From NCBI RefSeq assembly GCF_963678635.1, contig NC_087063.1, positions 82,447,574-82,511,573 on the forward strand: a DNA stretch of 64,000 bases, in the 5' to 3' direction. A model generated the notes under the pieces. The model made no database searches and was not told where the DNA came from. It saw only the letters and a list, made by a program, of their open reading frames with translations. The position numbers were made by a program, and so were the translations under genes. Source of the stretch: Symsagittifera roscoffensis. Lineage: Eukaryota > Xenacoelomorpha > Acoela > Convolutidae. Shown here in pieces: positions 33,254-41,571 of this stretch (position 1 is its first letter; each line of letters begins with the position of its first letter).

Positions 33254-35479
33254 CTATATACTTCTGCTCAGTCTGCAGAACTCCTCTACGCTGATGGCCG
33301 TGACCATCTCATGTTTCTGTTCTAGATTCAATAGTGACTCTAAAGAACCAAACATGCTGTAGAATCCTAGTGCTGTCACTAGATTCACATCGGTTCCTCC
33401 ATGGCAATCTGCTATCAGTTCCGTTTCCGTTCTTGCTTTCATCACTACATTTCCAAACAATACCGTCAACTGCTTGTGTTGTTTCTCCAGGGTTTTCACA
33501 CAGTCTAGACTTCCACAAACGTGACCCTCTAGTCCACAGACTTCCGCCAGACAGCTACCAGGTTTGACCCAGTCTTCTGGTCCCCAGCCAGGCAACTCCA
33601 CTCTATCTTCTCCGTTGCTCTTAGAGGCTGTTATCATCACATTATATATGATGTTGAGGTCACGCAGGTTACAGTCCACATTCAGTTCCCTCTGTACGTC
33701 CTGTGTCGCCCGTAATATTGAGTCAGCGTTGGGACTAGGACACCACGATGGCTTCATCAATTCCCACACTGCCATCAAGCTCGTTCTCAGTAATTCATCT
33801 GAGAACCCCAACCCAAATTCCACTCTCTTGTCGGATTTTGGCACTGAAGGTGCAGTCACCTCTTCTTCCAAGACCAATCCCAATTTGGCCTGTGGATTGT
33901 TAACGCTCTTAGTCGTCACAATTCTGGACGTCCAGAATCTTAGTAACACCGCCTGCTCATAATCAAAGAAGCAATCACGTATGTCTTCACTCAGGAAAGG
34001 ATTGTATGCTATCCCTATAATCCCGGACACATAGCTATAGGACTTCTTCTTGATCGGTCCACAGTATTCACTGGATTTTGGCAATGCTCCCATAGATTCT
34101 TTAGTGAGCCTCAACTCCTTGTTTGAGAATCTCCTGATCTCGTCTATCTTTTTCATGGGTTCCAGTTCTTCAGGTTCTTTCATGTTCACCCTCATCGGTT
34201 TACTTTGCTGCATATCCAGCATTGCTAGTAAGAACATGGCTTTCGTTCGCTCATCGCCTTCCTTCAACATTTTAACACAAGTGCTTAATGCAGGTACTGA
34301 AATCTGCTCTATCAGGAATCGAATGAAACAGAGAGCGTCTCTCCGCTTTGCACACGCTACTGCTGCTCCCTCCTGGACTATCAGATCCCTCAGATTCGTC
34401 ATAAGGAAAACTTTTTCCTCCTTTGATCTCTTCCTTTCTCCCGAATCATATTCTTCGCTAGTCAGTCCCATCATGCACCAGGCGAGCCTGAGTTGTAATT
34501 CTGTCCTTACGTAAGGTACTGCCACGAGAGCATGTATTCTTGGCGTAGTCCTCATTTCCTCTTCGAAATACCTCAATACTACTGCTTTCCATGGAAGGCT
34601 CACCAACTGCTCGATCGTCTCCGCCTGTACGTCAGACGACGCCAAAGTTCCGTACGCCTTCTGCTTGAAGGTGGTGCCTTGCAACATTGTTTCCAGATAA
34701 CCCTCCATGGCTTTTTCCTCTTCCAGGGCCATTACATGCCCTCTAGCCGAGTTTCGGTATTCCAACATCTCCATGTATCCACCGGTGGGTTCATCTATCG
34801 ACACTGTCTCAGACACTGTCAGTCTGTTGTATTCCACTGGTGTTAGTTGTCCTGCAACACTTCCCTTTCCATGATTCATTGGAGATGGCTTGAAGTCCCT
34901 CATTTTACTCTCTCCACATTGACTGAGTATTTCCATTTCTAAAGTCGCTCCAGTCAGAGTGCGGTCACTCCTTTTGGATTTATAACCGGTTGACTTTAAC
35001 CCCGCCATGAGAATGGGTGGCACCATCGCTATATCAGTTAATATTCTATCTGTGCCAGACAATTGGTAATCACCTTGCCCCAAATCCATGACTTCCTCTA
35101 CTCGTTTTCTTTTCGCTGAGTTACCAGCTTTCATCGATATTTCCGAATCCACTTTCGTCTTTCCAATCCTCCTCGGCATCACTCTGCTGCCTAACTTCAT
35201 TTTCATCGCATTGATTTTATCAATCACCATTTTCGATCGCATCGTTCCTCTCCTGGTCCTTGACAGGTACACCACCTCTCCTTCATTGTCCTGCGGTGTC
35301 ATCTTGATGGGAGAATTCGCTTCACTCTCATCAGTGGCTGAGTCGATCAATAACTCACTCAGTCTCCCTTCACACTCATCAAGCTTGTCAAGTACTTCTC
35401 TCACCAAGGGTTGATTGAGACCTGTTTTGAGAATGGACTGGGTCCCATAGCTCTGAATCACAGTCCAGACTTCTTCCAT
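33254..35479 (-). CDS. Element ORF, 741 codons, unknown function
   Basis: First ATG at 35479. The frame is the same as the upstream 1,806-codon frame and is separated from it by a single TGA at 35527-35525, so the two may be one reading unit cut by one stop. The product is largely helical and charged, with no signal peptide or membrane segment. Recognisable only as two halves: a basic, Ser/Lys-rich N-terminal third and a helical C-terminal part with regularly spaced leucines (around VPYVRTELQLRLAWCMMG). A Cys-rich bit near the end (CGLEGHVCGSLDC) could bind metal but does not fit a standard knuckle. No family recognised; it is a candidate structural or accessory protein of the element. Confidence 0.75.
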   Translation of the reverse strand: MEEVWTVIQSYGTQSILKTGLNQPLVREVLDKLDECEGRLSELLIDSATDESEANSPIKMTPQDNEGEVVYLSRTRRGTMRSKMVIDKINAMKMKLGSRVMPRRIGKTKVDSEISMKAGNSAKRKRVEEVMDLGQGDYQLSGTDRILTDIAMVPPILMAGLKSTGYKSKRSDRTLTGATLEMEILSQCGESKMRDFKPSPMNHGKGSVAGQLTPVEYNRLTVSETVSIDEPTGGYMEMLEYRNSARGHVMALEEEKAMEGYLETMLQGTTFKQKAYGTLASSDVQAETIEQLVSLPWKAVVLRYFEEEMRTTPRIHALVAVPYVRTELQLRLAWCMMGLTSEEYDSGERKRSKEEKVFLMTNLRDLIVQEGAAVACAKRRDALCFIRFLIEQISVPALSTCVKMLKEGDERTKAMFLLAMLDMQQSKPMRVNMKEPEELEPMKKIDEIRRFSNKELRLTKESMGALPKSSEYCGPIKKKSYSYVSGIIGIAYNPFLSEDIRDCFFDYEQAVLLRFWTSRIVTTKSVNNPQAKLGLVLEEEVTAPSVPKSDKRVEFGLGFSDELLRTSLMAVWELMKPSWCPSPNADSILRATQDVQRELNVDCNLRDLNIIYNVMITASKSNGEDRVELPGWGPEDWVKPGSCLAEVCGLEGHVCGSLDCVKTLEKQHKQLTVLFGNVVMKARTETELIADCHGGTDVNLVTALGFYSMFGSLESLLNLEQKHEMVTAISVEEFCRLSRSI

Positions 35480-35524
35480 GAACGCCACTCTGTCCAGCTT
35501 ACATCCCGTCCTACTCTCGTGGTC

Positions 35525-38500
35525 TCAGTGATGTACTTCCCATTCTTCTTCGGGTAGCGTTCCCAAGAAAGGTACTCTGGCTGAGGCCTCTATTCTTCTC
35601 CTCCGAGGTGATTCCATGAGGATTCTCTGATCGTTATTTCTTGTATTGCCAGGAGAGCTGCTCTCCGGCAAATTCCGTTTCATCTCCTCAAAGGCTGACG
35701 GAGGTTCCAGTGTCGAGATGCCTTCATCCGCTGGCTCAGTCGTTTCCAACGTGTCTGCATTATTCTCAAGATCACTGAAGATATTGAAATCCAGGCTGGA
35801 TGTTCCTCCTGTCGATGCCCTGTCGTCCTCCCCACCAGCTTGATCTTGTTGCATGGGTTCTTCCGTCTGACGGTTTCCACCCTGTCCGTCATCTCCTTCT
35901 GACTTGTCCCCATTCGAGTTCGATGGTCCTTGTTTGTCATCATCAGCTTCTTCCTGGAATCTCGGTATGAGCAATGTACCGGCTGATTTATCTTCCTCTT
36001 CTCCATGGACCACTTTAGTTTCTTCGCAGCCGAAGGGTGCTAGGAAAATTCTCGTCTGCAATATTCCCGCAACTTTCATCTCTTTTCTCACACTAGTCAG
36101 GATTACTGAGGCTTCAGGCAATTCAGTCCTGCCTCTCATCCTCATTGGAGCTGAGCCTAGTCGTCTCCATTCCTCATCAAATCCTTCAGGCTTGGGAGTA
36201 GCGGCGCTGCTTATTCGCCTTCTCGTCGCTTGATCCGTGTACGCAAATCGTGTGTACTGTAACACGGCGGCATTTCTCCCCACGAAGTATGGATCCATCG
36301 TCGCCGAGAAATTCCCTACTCTCCTTTCATTGGTTTCGAATGCTCTCAACCTAGGAGTTTGTACTACGGAGACTGCTCCGAGCAACATCCTTCTTATCAG
36401 AGGGAATTCGGGGATTGCTTCGGGTAGCTTCTTGTAATCGCCCCAGTCCTTCGTCTCTTCTCTCACCTTGTGATACGCTGCTGTGAGACGAGGCACTCTG
36501 GTCATTTCGCCATTCGTTTTGTCATAGGGCCTCAGATTCCAAAGCTTTGGAAACACCTCGATGTGCCCTCTTTCTACTTCTCCCATGCGGTCACAGAAGT
36601 GATCGTCAAAATTGATGACCGTCATCTCTGGCTCCGATATTTTCGCAAATAACAGATCTTCACTCATGAGCTCTCGCAATGCGTGCTGCTCACACCAGTT
36701 CAGTGTACTACAGTCCACTGCCGATATGAGGTTCAGGTGCAACACCGACCTCCTATATGCTTCCACTTTAACGTCAGGGAACGCAAAGGTGACTGCTGGT
36801 CCATAGATCACTGTCACGAACTCCGTGACTCCTCTGACCAGTGCCAAGGGATCGATTCTCATAGCTAAGCTCAAATCTGTTAACAGCGGCATGCCTCCAA
36901 CATGTCGTCTAACATCTTCCTCTCTTTCAATTGTCTCGTCTTCTCCGGTTCCAAAGCGATTTTGCTGCAAGAGATACTGGATAAGAGTGTGTCTCAGGTC
37001 TCTTATTTTGTTCCACGAGTCTGTGGATTTCTTCATATCCAGATTCCTCACTCTCTCTTTCATCTGCTCTGGACAACGTGCCAGTTTCATCAGCCCTCCC
37101 AAGTTTCCGTGGGTTATTGCGATCAACGTCAAAAGTCCATCTAGTCGCAGGTTCTGTATTCCATCCGTAAGCAGTATCACCGGTCCTTTCACGAAATTCT
37201 CCGCTCCAAATGTTACAAACAGGGCTATTAATTCCACTATCGATACTTTCACTACCGCTTGGAGGAATTCCTTTATCAAGTAGTGCGAGACTTTCGGGTA
37301 GACTTTTGCCAAGAAGGACGCGGTCCATCCGGCTCCCAACCCTTCTATCATGCTGTCTGTCCTTTCAAATCCCTCTTGTCCTTTCACTTCCTGGGTCCAG
37401 AAGGTTTCCAGAGTAATCTGACACATTCTGTTCACGAACTCAGCTGTCTTTTCTCCGGCATTTTCCGCCAGGTTCACCTCCTTCAACAAGTAGGCGTATA
37501 TCTTAGTGATCATTACTGGGCCTTGCTGAAAAGCATCTGCACCCAATGCCGCTACTCTCGGATTCAGGTGTAGCCACTGGTTTGCTTCCGGCTTGGTTCT
37601 CAGCACCATCGCTTCCAGATGAGCTCTCGTCTCCAGTGAATTCTTTCTTCTCGTGTCTTCACTCGCCACTTCCATTGCTCGGAACCACAAGTCGTTGGAC
37701 ATTGCCGTAATCACTCGATGGTCGTCATCTATTCCTGGTTTCAGTTTGAGTTGCCGACTGAAGTTGGACAGTTCCAACCCCAGCACTTCGTCCAACACCA
37801 ACATGTGTAGCGCGTGGTCCTTGAACCCTCTCATCGCGTTTGAGATATCTGACCATACTGCAGGCAGTTCAGCCTTAAGTGGCCTCAGGTTCTCCATTTC
37901 TATCATGCGATTCGGGGCTGATATGATCACATCATATTTTCCCTCCGAAAGTAAGGCTACCATTGCATACACAAATTTCAGTCCATCCGGGAGATATGCA
38001 TATCCCGGAGACAACGCAAATACTACTCTCAACGCCACTTTGTTGAATGTTCCCTCCTTTGTCGCGTCTACCACTTCACCCATTGACTCCAGGATGTCTT
38101 TTATCGCGGGCCATACTGCGTTTTCTGCTGTTGCAGGATCTCTGAGCCTGCTCAGAAAACCTCTACTGTGTAGATGGTCATTGATGCCAGCAAACACAAT
38201 CGTTATCGGGTTCATCTCTGTCTGCCTCTGTACCCCTATAGCCAATGACACTGATTGCAATAGGTCTAGGTCAACTGCGGCCAGCATTATGACGTCCGGC
38301 CAAAACAAAGACTTAGAGGTGTACACGAACTCTGAATTCGCTACTACCATGATCTTGGCCTTTCTCATTTCTGCTTTGTCGTAGGCGGCGAAGATGCTCT
38401 CATCTTTCTTTATTGCTGTCAATCCGCCATATCTCTGGGCATCCCCATCTTGGTTCACTTGTTTTGGGTATACTCTCTCCTTCACATGACTAGGTGGTGT

Positions 38501-40945
38501 CGTCAGTTGCTTGAATATCTTCACGTGTTGTCCAATTGGCGCTCTCGCCGTCAGGAATCTTCCTGGCCTTTCCTCACGATTCCTCTCCTCATGGTTCAAT
38601 CTGACATCCTGCAACGGTCTTGCATTCACAGGTCCCAGTGTGTTATTGGAGGGCAGTCCTTCCAAGTCAGCAAATCTTAAGGCTGTCGTGGAGCTGAAAT
38701 TTATGCTAGTGGCTATCAACCAGTCTACGCCGGTTATTGAGTATAATCTGCTGACGGATAGCGTCGCTCCATTTAGCATCCTCCTTGCATCTTCGATGAA
38801 GCTTACTTTCTGCAGGTCCAGCTTCATCAGTTCTTCTTTGTATATGTGCCAGGGAGACGGCATGGGTCTAGACCATAACAATGAGCCTCTGTTCGGTCTC
38901 TCTTCTCGACTGCTACTCGTTGTCTCCGATCTAGTGTCTGATCTGGACGTGCCTGCTATTCCTTCGTTTGGTTGGTTGACGGGTCCTATCCTTCTCCTAG
39001 GATGAATTGTCCTCCTCGTCGGTGCTTCTCCCAACCGATCCTGCACGTCAGTTCTTCGACCTGATTCGCTGGAGCTTTGTTGCCGGTAATTTATTGCGGC
39101 TGGGACTGTACCCAAACGCGTTTCCAGGTTAGGAGGCACAAAGGTAGTGATCACCGTATCATTCACCGTTCCCTCTTCCTTCAGTACTCCTGTGTCAGAG
39201 AGTTCTGCTTCTAACTCGTCCAATCGTTCTTGGAAGACTCGATTCAACCAAGCTTGTCCCTCGATGGTGTCAAAGTGGATGCCATCCGAAGTCAGTCTGG
39301 CTTGCTCCATGGCTCTCAATTCGTGTTCAATGTCCATAAGGATCATTCTTCCGGCATTTCGATTTGCTAGGTTTCTTATGATGTTGTTCCATCTCATGAC
39401 TCCCTCGTTGTGCCTTCTTCCTGATGCTGTCAGGTTTCTTGCGTTCATTGGCACCGTGCAAACGGTCAGTACCGCGCAACTGAACTTCTGCCAGAGAGTG
39501 GTGAACAAACACACCATCATTGATTCCCACTGTGCTTCCTGCTCGTCTGATCCTCTGGAGATATCATTCGTCCCAACTAATATCATCACACTGGGTATCC
39601 TCCCGGGATTCATCAGCTCCACCATCCGGTATAATTGGGCAATTGTCGCGCCTCCAAAGGCCATCACCGTGGTGACCCATGAGGTCCTCAAATTCGTTAG
39701 CACTCGGACTAAGCTGTCTCCCAATATCAGGTGAGATGTCCCGAGTGGTGGTTGCTGCAGGTTCACAGCCGGGCTCCAGGTAGCTCGATTGAAGCAGGCT
39801 CTCGGATCTGTCTCCGGAACTCCCGTGAAATTATACTTTAATTGATTATTCTTCTGCACGTCCATTACACGAGACACTTTCTTCGCTGGCATCTTCCTTA
39901 CTTTTCTCTCTGTGATCTGCGAACTCCCCCTGAGTGGCGTCACGTCACTTATCCCTTGTCTGATTATTGTCTGGGAGAGTTGTACTCTGCCCGTATCGTC
40001 AATCGTTCCATAGGGTGCAGTCACCCCGGAACCTGGTGCATTCTTGTTAGCGACCAATCGTCCAGCGGTCTCTATCAGTTTTCTCACTGTCTGTTCTACG
40101 ACGGGATCACCCAAGGTGTCACTAGGATCCGGGATTGTTACTCGGTTCGTCTCTGCTGGAAGCCGTGTCTCCGTTGTTTGACTCATTTCTCGAGGTGTCA
40201 AGAGCTCCATCGGGGACTGCCCACGAGGAATATCCCTTGCAGGTATCACTTTCTCAATGGACGTCGTCAACGCCACCTGCTCCGATCGCTCTTTGTATTC
40301 CTGCCTTAAGCGTTCGATCTCTTGACCCTGCTTTTTGTTGCAGTCTTCAAACAACTTTCTCCACATGTCCCGGTCTTCCTCCATCGCCAGCATGGTCTTC
40401 GTCATATCGTCTAACTCCTTCTTCGTACTTCTCAACTGATCGTTCATCTCGTCCAGATCTTGTATGGTTTGGTTCGTCTGAACCTTCTGTGTTACTCTCG
40501 CCCCTTTTGGTGGCACAGCTACTCTCAGTGGTGAACCAGACGAGGTCGCCTCACTGTTCATCTCCTGATGCATTCTCGTCAGCCCAGGTTTGGGCTTGGA
40601 GGGCATTGGCATCTCACCTGGTTGGTAAGTCCTAGAACTTCCCAACCCAGGCTCATTCGCCAAGTCACTCCCTGAGAGAGCCCCGTTTCTCCACCTCATC
40701 ACTCTCATGTTCGGGCGGTCTAGTACTCCTCTTTCTCCATATGCTGCCATCAACAGGACTTCCGTGGGGCGGTCCCCACGGTTGTCGTGCCCCAAGATGT
40801 TAATCAGGGCGGTCAGCAACATGACCACCTCTGGGTCCTCCAGAGCGAAGTCTCGTTCGATCAGCCGACGATAGATCGCATCTACCATCGGTCCTACATA
40901 TGCCTCTGCCAGGTCCATCAATTCATCCAGGTTGAAATTATCCAT
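35525..40945 (-). CDS. Element ORF, 1,806 codons, GDSL/SGNH hydrolase domain plus second SGNH-like region
   Basis: The ATG at 40945 is the first in frame; the frame is open slightly upstream. Residues ~165-225 form a coiled coil (around DDMTKTMLAMEEDRDMW). Residues ~400-570 fit an SGNH hydrolase: block I HLILGDSLVRV (Ser nucleophile), a GG loop (AFGGATI), block III LVGTNDISRG, and block V DGIHF (catalytic Asp/His). Residues ~855-1035 look like a second, degenerate copy: ANSEF in place of GDS, then IVFAGINDHLHS. The remaining ~770 residues are unassigned, and the C-terminal 200 are acidic and disordered. SGNH domains act as esterases or lipases; in retroelements such as CR1-type LINEs and some Gypsy elements similar esterase domains occur, with unclear roles. 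Here the domain sits outside pol. Confidence 0.85.
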   Translation of the reverse strand: MDNFNLDELMDLAEAYVGPMVDAIYRRLIERDFALEDPEVVMLLTALINILGHDNRGDRPTEVLLMAAYGERGVLDRPNMRVMRWRNGALSGSDLANEPGLGSSRTYQPGEMPMPSKPKPGLTRMHQEMNSEATSSGSPLRVAVPPKGARVTQKVQTNQTIQDLDEMNDQLRSTKKELDDMTKTMLAMEEDRDMWRKLFEDCNKKQGQEIERLRQEYKERSEQVALTTSIEKVIPARDIPRGQSPMELLTPREMSQTTETRLPAETNRVTIPDPSDTLGDPVVEQTVRKLIETAGRLVANKNAPGSGVTAPYGTIDDTGRVQLSQTIIRQGISDVTPLRGSSQITERKVRKMPAKKVSRVMDVQKNNQLKYNFTGVPETDPRACFNRATWSPAVNLQQPPLGTSHLILGDSLVRVLTNLRTSWVTTVMAFGGATIAQLYRMVELMNPGRIPSVMILVGTNDISRGSDEQEAQWESMMVCLFTTLWQKFSCAVLTVCTVPMNARNLTASGRRHNEGVMRWNNIIRNLANRNAGRMILMDIEHELRAMEQARLTSDGIHFDTIEGQAWLNRVFQERLDELEAELSDTGVLKEEGTVNDTVITTFVPPNLETRLGTVPAAINYRQQSSSESGRRTDVQDRLGEAPTRRTIHPRRRIGPVNQPNEGIAGTSRSDTRSETTSSSREERPNRGSLLWSRPMPSPWHIYKEELMKLDLQKVSFIEDARRMLNGATLSVSRLYSITGVDWLIATSINFSSTTALRFADLEGLPSNNTLGPVNARPLQDVRLNHEERNREERPGRFLTARAPIGQHVKIFKQLTTPPSHVKERVYPKQVNQDGDAQRYGGLTAIKKDESIFAAYDKAEMRKAKIMVVANSEFVYTSKSLFWPDVIMLAAVDLDLLQSVSLAIGVQRQTEMNPITIVFAGINDHLHSRGFLSRLRDPATAENAVWPAIKDILESMGEVVDATKEGTFNKVALRVVFALSPGYAYLPDGLKFVYAMVALLSEGKYDVIISAPNRMIEMENLRPLKAELPAVWSDISNAMRGFKDHALHMLVLDEVLGLELSNFSRQLKLKPGIDDDHRVITAMSNDLWFRAMEVASEDTRRKNSLETRAHLEAMVLRTKPEANQWLHLNPRVAALGADAFQQGPVMITKIYAYLLKEVNLAENAGEKTAEFVNRMCQITLETFWTQEVKGQEGFERTDSMIEGLGAGWTASFLAKVYPKVSHYLIKEFLQAVVKVSIVELIALFVTFGAENFVKGPVILLTDGIQNLRLDGLLTLIAITHGNLGGLMKLARCPEQMKERVRNLDMKKSTDSWNKIRDLRHTLIQYLLQQNRFGTGEDETIEREEDVRRHVGGMPLLTDLSLAMRIDPLALVRGVTEFVTVIYGPAVTFAFPDVKVEAYRRSVLHLNLISAVDCSTLNWCEQHALRELMSEDLLFAKISEPEMTVINFDDHFCDRMGEVERGHIEVFPKLWNLRPYDKTNGEMTRVPRLTAAYHKVREETKDWGDYKKLPEAIPEFPLIRRMLLGAVSVVQTPRLRAFETNERRVGNFSATMDPYFVGRNAAVLQYTRFAYTDQATRRRISSAATPKPEGFDEEWRRLGSAPMRMRGRTELPEASVILTSVRKEMKVAGILQTRIFLAPFGCEETKVVHGEEEDKSAGTLLIPRFQEEADDDKQGPSNSNGDKSEGDDGQGGNRQTEEPMQQDQAGGEDDRASTGGTSSLDFNIFSDLENNADTLETTEPADEGISTLEPPSAFEEMKRNLPESSSPGNTRNNDQRILMESPRRRRIEASARVPFLGTLPEEEWEVHH

Positions 40946-41352
40946 ACTGTTCTTCTCCAAATTTAATTTGATTTCGATTTCAAGTTTTGACTCAAGTGAG
41001 CAATTAAATGATCAATCAGGATCTAGAAAAGAAATCACGAATGTCACACTTGTCAATTTCACCTTAACATACATCGTTAAAATCTGCTTAAAGACAGTTC
41101 AGATAAAAAGATATTTATCCTAAAATTTATTAAAATCAATTGGTTTCTAAAATTTTGGAATTCGACCTAAGATTGGACAGTCCAAACTTTGGATCTATTC
41201 CCAAGATCGTCATTTAGTTGTTCATGGTCACTAACCCCTACTTACCCATGATCTTAATAACCTAACACATAACATAACATAACGTAACATAACACACATA
41301 TCACATATTACATGCAGCTTGGTCTTTGGCCTAACACCCTCTCGCACATCAC
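40946..41352 (-). other. Spacer between pol and second ORF block
   Basis: About 400 AT-rich bases without a frame. It includes a short ATAAC-type simple repeat (41264-41295, ACATAACATAACATAACGTA and so on). A splice acceptor or internal promoter for the downstream frames would have to lie here, but I cannot single one out. Confidence 0.4.
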
Positions 41353-41571
41353 TCAGCCTATACTTAAGTAATATTTCTTATGTAGATACACTTGTATGCT
41401 CGTATCAGAGAATATCACGTGTACAAGCGCGTACAATTCCCGAGGATGCAGTCTTCCTCTATTTGGATCGTACACTGGAAGCGAAAGCTCCTTCACGTCC
41501 ATTTCCACAAGGAAGTCCCTCAGCCTCGTCAAAGACAAGACTAGATTACCAGGAAGCATAAGTACTTTCCC
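41353..41571 (-). CDS. Macrodomain-like tail, second half (shifted frame)
   Basis: This frame runs one base back from the integrase frame and ends at 41353. From the overlap onward it reads SLTRLRDFLVEMDVKELSLP, then RELYALVHVIFSDTSIQVYL. This matches the second half of macrodomains of the OARD1/TARG1 type (helix, then a Sxp strand, a loop, and a helix ending in a TdI-V strand). The GCG-type phosphate loop is replaced by DPNRGRL. A GGGAAAG heptamer in the right phase for a -1 slip lies at 41571-41565, 24 bases before the stop of the first frame. The frame is open further upstream to at least 41634, but that part is a shadow of the other frame. Confidence 0.5.
   Translation of the reverse strand, partial: GKVLMLPGNLVLSLTRLRDFLVEMDVKELSLPVYDPNRGRLHPRELYALVHVIFSDTSIQVYLHKKYYLSIG

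Noticed and set aside
37653-38384. A 243-codon plus-strand frame, and many similar ones at 32000-50800
   Set aside because: They lie opposite the long minus-strand element frames and mirror their codon structure; low-complexity Ser/Leu-rich products are typical of antisense shadows.
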